This document shows, one piece after another, positions 7,025 through 16,393 of a stretch of DNA of 64,000 nt. The stretch comes from Treponema sp. Lineage in GTDB: Bacteria > Spirochaetota > Spirochaetia > Treponematales > Treponemataceae. The number at the start of each line of letters is the position of its first letter. Position 1 is the first letter of the stretch. The notes below the pieces were generated by a model. The model had not been told where the DNA came from. It was given only the letters and a program-made list of their open reading frames with translations, and ran no database searches. The translations under genes were made by a program, and so were the position numbers. The stretch covers positions 1-64,000 of the forward strand of contig JAIKYZ010000105.1 of assembly GCA_024682655.1 (NCBI GenBank), given 5' to 3'.

Positions 7025-8119
7025 ATGGCGTCATACAAAGAATCAGGCGTTGATGTAGAAGAAGGTTATCGCGCAGTAAACAAGTACAAGGACCATGCAA
7101 AAAGAACTGCAATCCCAGGTTTGTTGACTGGACTTGGAAGCTTTAACGGAATGTTTGAAGTTCCAAAAGGATATAAAAATCCTGTAATGGTAAGTGGAAC
7201 TGACGGTGTTGGAACAAAACTCGACATTGCTTTTCAGATGAAAAAATACGATACAGTTGGAATTGACTGTGTTGCTATGAGTGTAAATGATATTCTTTGC
7301 TCTGGTGTTCAAACTTTATTCTTCCTGGATTATGTTGCTTGTGGAAAACTTGAAGCTGATGTTGCGGCTGATTTAGTTAAGGGGGTTGCTGACGGCTGTG
7401 TTGAAACTGGTTGTGCTCTTTTAGGTGGCGAAACTGCCGAAATGCCAGGTTTTTATGATGTTGGAAAATATGATTTAGCTGGTTTTGGTGTTGGCGTTGG
7501 CGAAAAGAAAGATATGATTGACGGTCAGTCTATTAAAGAAGGGGACGTTTTGATTGGTCTTTCTTCTACTGGCGTTCATTCAAACGGTTTTAGTTTAGTT
7601 CGTAAACTGGTTCCTAATCCAAATGATCCTTTTGTAATTGACGGTAAAGATACTGGAAAAACTATTGGAGAAGTTCTTCTTACTCCTACAAGAATTTATG
7701 TTAAGCCAGTTATGGAAGTTTTGGCTGATTATAAAAAATCAGTTCATGGTATGGTTCATGTTACAGGTGGTGGTTTTTATGAAAATATTCCACGTATGTA
7801 TCCAAAGGCAAAAGATGGCAAAAAACAGTTGATTTCTGTTATTAAAAGAGACAGCTGGGACATTCCACCTGTATTTGGTGAATTGATTCGCCGTGGTGCA
7901 GATTTGAATACAATCTACAATACTTTTAATATGGGTATTGGTTTTGTTCTTGCTGTTAAAGCTAAGGATGCAGATGCAATTATTGATAAATTCAATGCAA
8001 ATGCTCATAAATATTCAAAAGAAGGAATTCCTGACATGAAGGCTTACAAGATTGGTCATGTTGCTTATGCCAAGGGTAATGTTGAATCTCAGAAAGATTC
8101 TTTGATTTTTGAAGACTAA
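7025..8119 (+). CDS. purM: Phosphoribosylformylglycinamidine cyclo-ligase (AIR synthetase)
   Basis: Converts formylglycinamidine ribonucleotide and ATP to aminoimidazole ribonucleotide, the fifth step of de novo purine synthesis, in the cytoplasm. The 364-residue protein carries the GTDGVGTKLD loop, MSVNDILCSG and GGETAEMPGFY, all hallmarks of PurM. The start is the ATG at 7025, 6 bases after AGGAG (7014-7018); an in-frame TTG at 7019 overlaps this site and is rejected. No other pur gene is nearby except guaA 11 kb away. Expression probably depends on the folded leader. Confidence 0.95.
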   Translation: MASYKESGVDVEEGYRAVNKYKDHAKRTAIPGLLTGLGSFNGMFEVPKGYKNPVMVSGTDGVGTKLDIAFQMKKYDTVGIDCVAMSVNDILCSGVQTLFFLDYVACGKLEADVAADLVKGVADGCVETGCALLGGETAEMPGFYDVGKYDLAGFGVGVGEKKDMIDGQSIKEGDVLIGLSSTGVHSNGFSLVRKLVPNPNDPFVIDGKDTGKTIGEVLLTPTRIYVKPVMEVLADYKKSVHGMVHVTGGGFYENIPRMYPKAKDGKKQLISVIKRDSWDIPPVFGELIRRGADLNTIYNTFNMGIGFVLAVKAKDADAIIDKFNANAHKYSKEGIPDMKAYKIGHVAYAKGNVESQKDSLIFED

Positions 8120-8145
8120 TTTTTACTGCTTTTAAGTAGTTTTAA

Positions 8146-8174
8146 GGCTCTCGATTTTCGGGGGCCATTTTTTT
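8146..8174 (+). terminator. Hairpin and T-run directly abutting the next gene's ribosome binding site
   Basis: A 9-pair stem (8146-8154 with 8158-8166, with G-T pairs) is followed by seven T. The next base starts AGGAGG (8175-8180) of the acetylesterase gene. It may end the purM transcript or act as an attenuator. Confidence 0.75.
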
Positions 8175-8185
8175 AGGAGGATTTT

Positions 8186-9838
8186 ATGTCTGATTTTCAG
8201 GTTGCGGCAGTTTTTTCTGATCATTGTGTTTTGCAGAGAAATAAAAATATAAAGGTTTTTGGTTATTCAAGGGATTCGCTTGAAGTGTCTGTTTCTTTAG
8301 AAGATTCAAAGGGAAAGCTTTTACGTTCTAATAAGGCTTTGTCTTTTGATGGCCGTTGGGAAGTAACTTTAGAAGCTTTGGATGCTCAAACTGATTTAAC
8401 TATGAAGGTTCAGGCGGCTGATAACTTAATTACTTTTACTGATATTGCCATTGGTGAAGTTTGGCTTGCTGGTGGTCAGTCTAATATGGAGTTTGAATTA
8501 CAGAATTGTAGCGAAGGTCCTGCTGAACTTGAACTTAAAGAAGATCCTAAGGTTCGTTTTTATTACACAAATAAAATTGGCTGGATGGATCAGGCTTTTT
8601 ACGAGGCAGAAAAAAATACTTGCTGGCAAACCTGGGAAAGCGAATGGAAAAAGGCCTGGAGTGCTGTTGGATATTTTTATGCTAAACAGCTGGCTGCCGA
8701 TTTGGGAGTTACGGTTGGCGTAATTGGCTGTAACTGGGGTGGAACTTCTGCTTCTGCCTGGATGGCTCCTTCTTACCTGGAAAAAGATCAGGAACTTAAA
8801 ACTTATCTGACTGAATACGAAGAAGCCGAAAAGGGTAAAAGCCTAGAAGAACAGTGTGCAGAATATGATGCTTATGTAAAAGAAAATGATATCTGGCAGG
8901 AAAAATGTGCAAAAATCTACTCTGAAAATCCTAATACCCAGTGGAATGATGTAATTAAAGTTCTGGGCCCTTGTCCCTGGCCTGGTCCAAAAAATTGTAA
9001 AAATCCATACAGACCTTGTGGCTTGTACCAGACTATGCTGCAGAGAATTATTCCTTATTCAATTAAGGGGGTAATCTGGTATCAGGGCGAAAGTGATGAT
9101 CATAAACCTGCTTATTATTACAAGCTTTTTACAAATATGATTGATAACTGGAGAGTTGATTGGAAAGATAATTCACTTCCTTTTGTTTTTGTTCAGTTAC
9201 CAGAGCACCGTTATATTCAGGACAAAGATTATAAAAACTGGTCTGTTATTCGAGAAGCTCAGCAGAAAGTTGCTCAGACTGTAAAAAATGCCTACATGGT
9301 TGTTGCTGCTGATTTAGGTCAGTACAACGATATTCATCCTAAGGCTAAAAAAGTTTTGGGCCAGAGAATGGAAGCTGCTGCCTTGTATCAGGTTTATAAT
9401 AAAGGTAGTCAGGAAAAGGCCCTTGCTCCTGTTTTTACTGATGCAATTAGCAAAGACGGTAAATTGATTTTGAATTTTGATTTTGCCGACCAGGGCTTTG
9501 TCTATCGGGAAGATAAAAAAGAATTACAGGAAATGATTGAGATGGAGAAAATTCAGGGAAATGAAGTTTCTGCTGATTTTACAGCTTTTGAAATTGCTTC
9601 AAATGACAGGGTATTTTACAATGCTGACTTTGAATTAAAGGGTAATCAGATAATTTTATCTTGCCCAAAAGTTAAAAATCCCCTCTACGCTCGTTATGCC
9701 TGGTACAATTATGGTCCTGTAAGTATTTTTACTAAGGCTGGACTTCCTTTACCACCTTTTAGAAGTAATCCAAGAGATTCGGAAGAAGTAAAAGAACATG
9801 CAGAAATTCAGCAGGTTATGACGGTAAACAGTAAATAA
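8186..9838 (+). CDS. Sialate O-acetylesterase family protein (SGNH hydrolase)
   Basis: A 550-residue esterase of the sialate O-acetylesterase type, related to CE6 acetylxylan esterases. GQSNM holds the predicted nucleophile S99. WYQGESD is the conserved block III-like motif, and the DIHPKAK motif supplies Asp and His of the triad. It removes O-acetyl groups from sialic acid or plant polysaccharide sugars; the substrate is not certain. There is no signal peptide, so it should act on imported oligosaccharides. AGGAGG sits 5 bases before the ATG. The only visible transcript source is purM read-through across a terminator-like hairpin. Confidence 0.85.
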   Translation: MSDFQVAAVFSDHCVLQRNKNIKVFGYSRDSLEVSVSLEDSKGKLLRSNKALSFDGRWEVTLEALDAQTDLTMKVQAADNLITFTDIAIGEVWLAGGQSNMEFELQNCSEGPAELELKEDPKVRFYYTNKIGWMDQAFYEAEKNTCWQTWESEWKKAWSAVGYFYAKQLAADLGVTVGVIGCNWGGTSASAWMAPSYLEKDQELKTYLTEYEEAEKGKSLEEQCAEYDAYVKENDIWQEKCAKIYSENPNTQWNDVIKVLGPCPWPGPKNCKNPYRPCGLYQTMLQRIIPYSIKGVIWYQGESDDHKPAYYYKLFTNMIDNWRVDWKDNSLPFVFVQLPEHRYIQDKDYKNWSVIREAQQKVAQTVKNAYMVVAADLGQYNDIHPKAKKVLGQRMEAAALYQVYNKGSQEKALAPVFTDAISKDGKLILNFDFADQGFVYREDKKELQEMIEMEKIQGNEVSADFTAFEIASNDRVFYNADFELKGNQIILSCPKVKNPLYARYAWYNYGPVSIFTKAGLPLPPFRSNPRDSEEVKEHAEIQQVMTVNSK

Positions 9839-9866
9839 TTTTTTTTGATTTGCTTGGCTCCCCGGA

Positions 9867-9883
9867 TTTTTTTTGGGGGGGGG
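9867..9883. repeat. Homopolymer pair T8-G9
   Basis: Eight T followed by nine G between convergent genes. CTCCCC upstream can pair with the G-run. It is outside any reading frame and may vary in length or be a sequencing weak spot. Confidence 0.7.
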
Positions 9884-9900
9884 CAGGGCAAAGATAAAAA

Positions 9901-9943
9901 AAACTCGCAGTCATTTTTTATTTTATGACCGCGAGTTTTTTAT
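9901..9943. terminator. Bidirectional terminator between the esterase gene and ilvC
   Basis: An 8-pair outer stem (9901-9908 with 9931-9938) plus a 5-pair inner stem (9910-9914 with 9925-9929). T-rich tails lie on both strands. It serves the plus-strand esterase gene and possibly minus-strand ilvC. Confidence 0.85.
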
Positions 9944-10018
9944 TTAGGGTTTATTACAAACCCTAAAAACGGCGAAGTCAAGGCTTTAAGCGTACGCGTG
10001 CCTTGACTCGACGTATTT
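9937..10018. repeat. Dispersed palindromic repeat, copy A
   Basis: About 80 bases nearly identical, in inverted orientation, to 43291-43371. It contains hairpin AGGGTTT/AAACCCT and a longer hairpin GTCAAGGC/GCCTTGAC with a short GC-rich loop. It sits between convergent genes, next to a terminator. Confidence 0.85.
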
Positions 10019-10048
10019 AACTAAAAGCAATTTATTTTAAGCAAAAAA

Positions 10049-11527
10049 CTAGAGAAGTGGCTTCATTGCTGTCATGTAAGCACGGAGTTTTCTTCCTACA
10101 ACTTCGATTGGGTGGTTGCGGATTTCTGCATTAACTTCTACAAGTTCTGCATTATTAACTTCGTTATCTTTTACGTCTAAGCCTTTACCAATTACGTCTG
10201 TATGAAGTTTTGGCATAAGATCTTTTGCCATCATTGGAGCTGCAACATTTGCAAAGAGGTAACATCCGTATTCAGCTGTATCAGAAATTACTCTGTTCAT
10301 TTCGTATAAGCGTTTGCGGTCGATAAGGTTTGCAATAAGTGGAACTTCGTGGAGTGATTCGTAGTATGCTGATTCAGGTTTAATTCCTGCATCAACCATT
10401 GTTTCGAATGCAAGTTCACAACCGGCTTTTACCATTGCAACCATTAAAATACCCTTGTCAAAATATTCCTGTTCTGTGATTTCATCAGCAGCTTCTTTTG
10501 TTGATTCAAAGGCAAGTTTACCTGTTTCTTCGCGCCATGTAAGAAGGTCGTGGTCTTTATTTGCCCAGTCCTTCATCATTGTTGAAGAGAATTTACCAGA
10601 GATAATGTCATCCATGTGTTTCTGATAAAGTGGAGCAAGGAGCTTTTTAATTTCTTTTGAAAGCTGATTTGCCTTAATTTTTGCAGGATTTGAAAGACGG
10701 TCCATCATATTTGTAATTCCACCCCATTTAAGAGCTTCTGAAATTACATTCCATCCGTGCATTAAAAGTTTTGTAGCATATTCTGGGGCAATTCCTTCTG
10801 CAACCATTTTGTCGTAACAAACGATTGTACCAGCCTGTAACATACCACAAAGAATTGTCTGTTCACCCATAAGGTCAGATTTAACTTCTGCAATAAAGGA
10901 TGATTCAAGAACACCAGCTTTTGAACCTCCCATTCCTACTGCTAAAGCCTTTGCATAAGCCCAGCCTTTTCCTTCTGGATCATTTGCAGGGTGTACGGCG
11001 ATTAAATCAGGTACACCAAATCCTCTTTCATATTCGTGCCAAACTTCTGTACCAGGACCTTTAGGTGCACACATTACAACAGTAATATCGTCACGGATAA
11101 TCATTCCTTCTTCAATCATGTTAAATCCATGTGAATACCAGAGGGCTGAACCTTTTTTCATTAATTTCTGTACTTCATTAATTACTGGAGTATGCTGTTT
11201 ATCTGGAGTAAGGTTTCCAACTAAATCGGCTGTTGGAATCATTTCTGCATAAGTTCCAACTTTAAATCCATTTTCTGTGGCATTTTTCCAAGACTGACGT
11301 TTTTCTGAAATAGCAGAATCTCTAAGAGCGTAAGAAACATCAAGACCGCTGGCTCTTAAACACATACCCTGGTTAAGTCCCTGAGCACCACAACCAACAA
11401 TTACAATTTTCTTGCCTTTAAGTGCTTCTACACCATCAGCAAATTCTTCTTTTGCCATAGAACGGCAGTGTCCCAACTGTAAGCGTGCTTCGCGCCATGG
11501 AATTTTGTTGAAATAATTTTCACCCAT
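10049..11527 (-). CDS. ilvC: Ketol-acid reductoisomerase, class II
   Basis: A 492-residue enzyme making dihydroxy-isovalerate or dihydroxy-methylvalerate from acetohydroxy acids, with NADPH and Mg, in valine, leucine and isoleucine synthesis. The length and the N-terminal [16 protein letters not shown] match the long class II form of E. coli (about 491 residues). The cofactor loop [10 protein letters not shown] is near residues 45-54 and the duplicated C-terminal domain carries the metal-binding glutamates. AGGAG-type ribosome binding site upstream of the ATG. Other ilv genes are not in the window; it is transcribed alone. Confidence 0.96.
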   Translation of the reverse strand: MGENYFNKIPWREARLQLGHCRSMAKEEFADGVEALKGKKIVIVGCGAQGLNQGMCLRASGLDVSYALRDSAISEKRQSWKNATENGFKVGTYAEMIPTADLVGNLTPDKQHTPVINEVQKLMKKGSALWYSHGFNMIEEGMIIRDDITVVMCAPKGPGTEVWHEYERGFGVPDLIAVHPANDPEGKGWAYAKALAVGMGGSKAGVLESSFIAEVKSDLMGEQTILCGMLQAGTIVCYDKMVAEGIAPEYATKLLMHGWNVISEALKWGGITNMMDRLSNPAKIKANQLSKEIKKLLAPLYQKHMDDIISGKFSSTMMKDWANKDHDLLTWREETGKLAFESTKEAADEITEQEYFDKGILMVAMVKAGCELAFETMVDAGIKPESAYYESLHEVPLIANLIDRKRLYEMNRVISDTAEYGCYLFANVAAPMMAKDLMPKLHTDVIGKGLDVKDNEVNNAELVEVNAEIRNHPIEVVGRKLRAYMTAMKPLL

Positions 11528-11708
11528 TTCTAATCTCCTGTATTTGAATAAATAGATTACACTTTTATAGTGCTTATCTTAAGTTAAAATGTGCGTTGCG
11601 TAAAGTGAAATAAACAAAATATAATATTGCGTAAAAATCAATAAAGTCGAGCAAACTGTAAATATTTGCCCGCTAAAAAATAAAAGTCTGGCATTTAAAT
11701 ATTTGCTA

Positions 11709-11763
11709 TTATTTTTTCTGGATTGAGAAAGTACTATTACTTTTTCTGGCTTGAGAAAATACT
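11709..11763 (+). repeat. 27-bp direct repeat in promoter region
   Basis: Bases 11709-11735 and 11737-11763 match at 24 of 27 positions, 28 bases apart. Each copy contains CTGG and TTGAGA. The downstream TTGAGA is the -35 box of the next gene; the upstream copy could bind a regulator. Confidence 0.65.
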
Positions 11764-11779
11764 CAATTACAGTTATTAT
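11751..11779 (+). promoter_or_regulatory. Promoter TTGAGA-17-TATTAT, leaderless
   Basis: -35 TTGAGA 11751-11756 and -10 TATTAT 11774-11779 at ideal spacing. Seven bases separate the -10 from the ATG at 11787. This excludes the upstream in-frame TTG at 11751 as the start. Confidence 0.75.
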
Positions 11780-11786
11780 TTTTTTT

Positions 11787-13340
11787 ATGAAAAAAAGACA
11801 ATTTCTGATTCCAGCTTTATTTACTCTTATTGCAATTATATTAGCAGGAACTTTTTATATAACAAGAAGAATACTTAAAAACAAAGATAATTCTGTTGTT
11901 CGTGCAAAGGTAATCACACCAAAATCCAGTAATTCAAAGGAAAGTGAAGCAGAAGAAAGCAGACTTAGCTCAGTAGAAAACGAAACTTACGAAACTTTTG
12001 TTCCCCTTTACGCAACCGAAACTTTAATCAGCACTTTGACAATAGATTTAAATAATGATGCTTATGATGACGAAGTTGTACTTGTTCGTAAAGTTGGTTC
12101 TGAATTCATGTGGCTTATTCCAGGAATTTATAATCCAAAAGACGGAAGTTATCTTAGATTGGACCAGCTTTTAACTCCTTTTTCAAAAACAAAAACCTTC
12201 TCTTATTCGGGAATGGATATTATTGGTGACCACAGAAATTGTTTGATTTACCAGGGAATTGGTGATGACGGCAATTATGTAATGAATATCTTTTTGTGTA
12301 AGGACAACGGTTCTAAACTGGTTTTAGAAAGTATTGGTGAATTTTCTAGTGATGGTACTGTTTTTATTCAGCAGACAGAACGTTCAGAAAGTTATGAATT
12401 AGGTATTACCAAGGGAGAACCTTTTTCTGTCTGGGTTTATAAATCAGAACAGCTTGAAGGTGAAAAAAGTGAATCAAATCAAAATCTAAATCAGATTCAG
12501 CAGGAATATAAATGGAATCCAAACAGCCAGCATTATGAATTATCTCAGGAAATAAAAGTAACTGCCCGCCGTCTTGCCGCAAAGGAACTTTCTAGAATTC
12601 AGGACGGAACTGTAGAAACTTTTGCAGATTTTCTTGATGGTCTTTGGTATAAAGTCTCAAATGAAGATGGAAATATCCGCTATGTCTTTTTTGATTATGC
12701 TTCTAAAGAAATTATTCAGTTTGTTGGCGATGTTCAGGAAGTTTATGAATGGCAGGATAGTAAGATTCGTCACAATGGTATGTATCTTACAACTGTAAAT
12801 GCAGATATTATGAATCTTCACCGACGTTTTGATGTTGCCCTTGTAAATGTAGATGAAATTAGAATTACCCTGCGTGATGATATCAATCTTAATATTTCAC
12901 AGTCTTCTACCTGGGATGGTTCTTATAAAAAGATGAATGTTCAGTCTTCTTTTAATACAAATGAAAGTCCTGATTTAGAAATCTACAAAAAAGAAGTTCT
13001 TAACGGCGATCTTTGGACTTCAATTGATGATACTTTTACAGTTTCTTTTTCAGATTTGACTTATGAATTAAAGAAGGGTGAAATTACCGAGACAGGTATT
13101 TATTCTATTTCTAAAATTGGTGAATATATTGTGCTTCAACTTCGTTCCGACTCTGAATTTTCAAATTTCCAGGAATATTATTCTTTGAAGTTTGGCAGCA
13201 AGGTTGTTACCGAGACTGTAAAGCGCAAGACGGTAGAAAAGACTGTTACCGATTATAATCAGCTGACTCTTACCCCGGTAAAAATAACTCCAATCGACTG
13301 TTTTGTTATTGAAGGCCGTTTGTTTACACTTACCAGATAG
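11787..13340 (+). CDS. Membrane-anchored protein of unknown function
   Basis: About 517 residues. A hydrophobic N-terminal segment (about 6-26) looks like an uncleaved anchor, followed by a Ser/Glu-rich linker and a large extracytoplasmic region. DLNNDAYDDE near residue 85 resembles short calcium-binding or FG-GAP-like Asp-rich loops in secreted proteins. The rest appears beta-rich with many YxF and WxG pairs. No enzyme motif was seen and no family is recognised with confidence. It precedes alaS but both have their own promoter. Confidence 0.6.
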   Translation: MKKRQFLIPALFTLIAIILAGTFYITRRILKNKDNSVVRAKVITPKSSNSKESEAEESRLSSVENETYETFVPLYATETLISTLTIDLNNDAYDDEVVLVRKVGSEFMWLIPGIYNPKDGSYLRLDQLLTPFSKTKTFSYSGMDIIGDHRNCLIYQGIGDDGNYVMNIFLCKDNGSKLVLESIGEFSSDGTVFIQQTERSESYELGITKGEPFSVWVYKSEQLEGEKSESNQNLNQIQQEYKWNPNSQHYELSQEIKVTARRLAAKELSRIQDGTVETFADFLDGLWYKVSNEDGNIRYVFFDYASKEIIQFVGDVQEVYEWQDSKIRHNGMYLTTVNADIMNLHRRFDVALVNVDEIRITLRDDINLNISQSSTWDGSYKKMNVQSSFNTNESPDLEIYKKEVLNGDLWTSIDDTFTVSFSDLTYELKKGEITETGIYSISKIGEYIVLQLRSDSEFSNFQEYYSLKFGSKVVTETVKRKTVEKTVTDYNQLTLTPVKITPIDCFVIEGRLFTLTR

Positions 13341-13371
13341 GATTTCTACCTATATATAAAAGTAAGTCTAA

Positions 13372-13400
13372 TTTACAATAAATAGAGTTTTCATTATAAT
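13372..13400 (+). promoter_or_regulatory. alaS promoter TTTACA-17-TATAAT, leaderless
   Basis: TTTACA 13372-13377, 17-base spacer, TATAAT 13395-13400, then 8 bases to the ATG at 13409. There is no room for a ribosome binding site. Confidence 0.75.
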
Positions 13401-13408
13401 TAAAAGTT

Positions 13409-15232
13409 ATGAACGCTAATGAACTTCGCTCAAAATATATTGAGTTTTTTAAATCAAAAAATCATGTTGAAATTTCAGGTCAGTCTTTAATCCCTGAAAA
13501 TGACCCTTCAGTTTTGTTTACAACAGCCGGAATGCATCCACTTGTTCCTTATCTTCTTGGTGAACCACACCCTGCCGGAACTCGTCTTACAGATTATCAG
13601 AAATGTATCCGTACTGGTGATATTGATGAAGTAGGCGATCCTTCTCACCTTACTTGTTTTGAAATGCTTGGAAACTGGTCTTTGGGAGACTATTTCAAGA
13701 AAGAATCAATTGCTTTTTCCTATGAATTTTTGACCTCTCCAAAATGGCTTGGTCTTGATCCTAAAAAAATCTCTGTTACTGTTTTTGCCGGTGACGAAAA
13801 TGCTCCTCGTGATGAAGAAGCTGCCGAAACCTGGAAGGCAAATGGTATGCCAGAAGATAAAATTGCTTACCTTCCTGCAAGTGATAACTGGTGGGCTGCT
13901 GGTCCTACTGGTCCTTGTGGTCCTGATACAGAAATTTTCTATTGGGTAGGCGAAGGTCTTCCTCCAAAAGGTTCTAATAAGGGTACAGATTCTGCAAACT
14001 GGATGGAAATCTGGAACAATGTATTTATGCAGTTCAACCGCGTAGACGAAAAAACTCTTGAACCACTTCCTAAAAAGAATGTAGATACAGGTATGGGTCT
14101 TGAAAGAACTAACTGTATTCTTCAGGGAAAGACTTCAGTTTATCTTACAGAAGTTTTCCAGCCAATCATTCATAAAATTGAAGAACTTTCCGGTTATAAA
14201 TATGGTGGAGAAGAAGCAAAAGATCAGTCTGTTCGTATTATTGCTGATCATACACGTTCTGCTACTTTTATTCTTGGTGACCAGAAGGGTGTTACTCCAG
14301 ACCGTGTAGGAGCAGGTTACGTTCTCCGCCGTCTTATTCGTCGTGCAGTTCGTCACGGAATGAAACTTGGAATTGAAAAAGATTTTATGGCAGAAATTGC
14401 TGCAGTAGTTGTAGAAAACTTCAAGAATGCATATCCAGAACTTGAACAGAATAAAGACAAGATTTATTCAGAACTTACAAAGGAAGAAGCTAAATTCCGT
14501 ACAACTCTTAAGAAGGGTGAAGCAGAATTCCAGAAGATGCTTCCTAACTTAAATAAAAACCCTAAGAAAATTATTTCCGGAAAGGTTGCTTACAATCTTT
14601 ACGAAACTTACGGTTATCCTCTTGAACTTACTCAGGAACTTGGAAAAGAAAACGGCTTTACTGTTGATGTAGAAGGCTTTAAAGAAGCTGAACGCAAGCA
14701 CCAGGAAGCTTCAAAAACTGCAGAAGCAGGAAAGGCTAAGGGTGGTATTGCAGAACAGTCTGATGTTGCCACAAAGTACCATACTGCAACTCACCTTTTA
14801 CAGCAGGCTTTGGTTGATATTCTTGGTGACCAGGTTGCCCAGAAGGGTTCTAACATTAATGCTGAACGTATGCGTTTTGACTTTACTTTTGAACGTGCAA
14901 TGACTAAAGAAGAAATTCAGAAGGCAGAAGATATTGTAAACCAGAAGATTAAGGAAGATCTTCCTGTAACAATGGAAGTTATGACTCTTGATCAGGCTAA
15001 GGCAGAAGGTGCCCGCGCTTTATTTGCCAATAAATATGGTGAACAGGTTAAGGTTTACACAATCGGAAAGGACCCTAAAAATGACTGGTTCTCTAAGGAA
15101 GTTTGTGGTGGACCTCACGTTCAGCATACAGCCCAGATTGGAGACTTTAAGATTGTTAAAGAACAGTCTTCCTCAGCTGGTGTTCGTCGTATCAAGGCTG
15201 TAATCTCTGGTGGCTTACCACTGGATAAATAA
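13409..15232 (+). CDS. alaS: Alanyl-tRNA synthetase, short form without C-Ala domain
   Basis: Charges tRNA-Ala. The 607-residue protein contains the class II catalytic domain (MHPLVPYLLGEPHPAGTRL and GDIDEVGDPSHLTCFEMLGNWS near residues 41-90), the tRNA-recognition domain, and the editing domain with zinc ligands HTATH (near 450) and CGGPH (near 570). The C-terminal oligomerisation/C-Ala domain of the roughly 875-residue bacterial enzyme is absent. Short AlaRS is known in spirochaetes, and the stop codon is clean, so this is not a truncation. First gene of a likely transcript with the SurA-like gene, nusB and the TPR lipoprotein. Confidence 0.95.
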   Translation: MNANELRSKYIEFFKSKNHVEISGQSLIPENDPSVLFTTAGMHPLVPYLLGEPHPAGTRLTDYQKCIRTGDIDEVGDPSHLTCFEMLGNWSLGDYFKKESIAFSYEFLTSPKWLGLDPKKISVTVFAGDENAPRDEEAAETWKANGMPEDKIAYLPASDNWWAAGPTGPCGPDTEIFYWVGEGLPPKGSNKGTDSANWMEIWNNVFMQFNRVDEKTLEPLPKKNVDTGMGLERTNCILQGKTSVYLTEVFQPIIHKIEELSGYKYGGEEAKDQSVRIIADHTRSATFILGDQKGVTPDRVGAGYVLRRLIRRAVRHGMKLGIEKDFMAEIAAVVVENFKNAYPELEQNKDKIYSELTKEEAKFRTTLKKGEAEFQKMLPNLNKNPKKIISGKVAYNLYETYGYPLELTQELGKENGFTVDVEGFKEAERKHQEASKTAEAGKAKGGIAEQSDVATKYHTATHLLQQALVDILGDQVAQKGSNINAERMRFDFTFERAMTKEEIQKAEDIVNQKIKEDLPVTMEVMTLDQAKAEGARALFANKYGEQVKVYTIGKDPKNDWFSKEVCGGPHVQHTAQIGDFKIVKEQSSSAGVRRIKAVISGGLPLDK

Positions 15233-15299
15233 AAATTTAAGTAACTAATTTTATCTTTACTTGTTATAAAAGTAGGAAAATTATAAATAAGGAATACAT

Positions 15300-16391
15300 A
15301 TGAAAAAATTTACACTTGCATTTGTTATTTTATTTGTTGCTGCAGGAGCACTTTTTGCTCAGGCAGATTTACAGCCTTTAGTTGTTGTAAATCTTAATAA
15401 CAAAAAGAACGAAACTATTACAGTAAAACAACTTAAAACAAGAGTAAGATCTTATGAAAAACAGATTGGTAAAAGTCTTACAATTGATGAAAAGAAAAAG
15501 GTTTTGGATTCATTAATCGATGAAAAATTGATGCTTCAGGCTGCTGCCGCTGCTGGTATTTCAATTCCAGACAGCACTGTTGATCAGTATTTTATTCAGT
15601 CTTTAAATCAGCAGATTGGCGGAGCTTTTACCGAAAAAGAACTTAGTGATTATGTTCAGAAAACTCAGAACGTTACTTTAGATGAACTTTTGACTCAGCA
15701 GCTTGGTATGAATGTTGAAGAATACAAAGTTTATTTAAAATCACAACTTGTAATTCAGCAGTATGTAGTTTCTCAAAAGCAGAGTGAAATTCAGAATGTA
15801 ACACCTTCAGATGAAGAAATCAGAATGTTCTATGATGCAAACAAAGCTTCTTTTGTACAGTCAGATATGGCAAAGACTTTTGTTGTAATTGTTCCTAAAA
15901 ATAATGATCCTGATGGTGCAAAAAATAAATTAAACGATTTTAGAAATAAATACATAGACAAGAAAATGACTAAGGAACAGTTGATTGCTCAGTCAAAACT
16001 TGCAGATTCTGGTTTCCAGGCTGGCGAAATCCTTTTACCTATGAATGCTTTGGCTTCAAACAGTCTTGGTGTTTCAGATGTTTTATTACTTAAAATGTTT
16101 AAGGAAAAAGAAGGATTTGTATCAGACCTTATCGAAACTCCAACAGATTATAAATTCATTGTAATCCTCAAAAAATACGAAGCAAAAATCCTTTCAATTA
16201 GTGACCTTGTTCAGCCTGAAACAACAGTAACCGTTTACGATTACATTCGTGCTAATCTTGGTCAGCAGAAACAGTTACAGTTTGTTCAGACCGTAGCTCA
16301 GGAAATGGCCGCAGAAATCAACACTCCAGAAAATGTAAAAAGAAAGAAGACTGGTGATGATTTGGATCAATTGCTTAATTGGGGAGAATAA
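15300..16391 (+). CDS. Periplasmic SurA-like chaperone / peptidyl-prolyl isomerase family
   Basis: A 363-residue protein with a signal peptide (cleavage after about residue 20, ALFAQA). The N-terminal region resembles SurA/PrsA N-domains: a VKQLKTRV-like helix, EKKKVLDSLIDEKLMLQAA, then a long helical part ending with SDEEIRMFYDAN. The following region (about 190-300) is in the place of a parvulin domain but is weakly conserved, so isomerase activity is uncertain. Likely role: folding of outer-membrane proteins. AAGGA ribosome binding site. The stop lies 2 bases before nusB. Confidence 0.75.
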   Translation: MKKFTLAFVILFVAAGALFAQADLQPLVVVNLNNKKNETITVKQLKTRVRSYEKQIGKSLTIDEKKKVLDSLIDEKLMLQAAAAAGISIPDSTVDQYFIQSLNQQIGGAFTEKELSDYVQKTQNVTLDELLTQQLGMNVEEYKVYLKSQLVIQQYVVSQKQSEIQNVTPSDEEIRMFYDANKASFVQSDMAKTFVVIVPKNNDPDGAKNKLNDFRNKYIDKKMTKEQLIAQSKLADSGFQAGEILLPMNALASNSLGVSDVLLLKMFKEKEGFVSDLIETPTDYKFIVILKKYEAKILSISDLVQPETTVTVYDYIRANLGQQKQLQFVQTVAQEMAAEINTPENVKRKKTGDDLDQLLNWGE

Positions 16392-16393
16392 GA

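Noticed and set aside
9867..9883. T8-G9 tract as a phase-variation switch
   Set aside because: It lies outside coding frames and promoters, so length change would have no clear effect.
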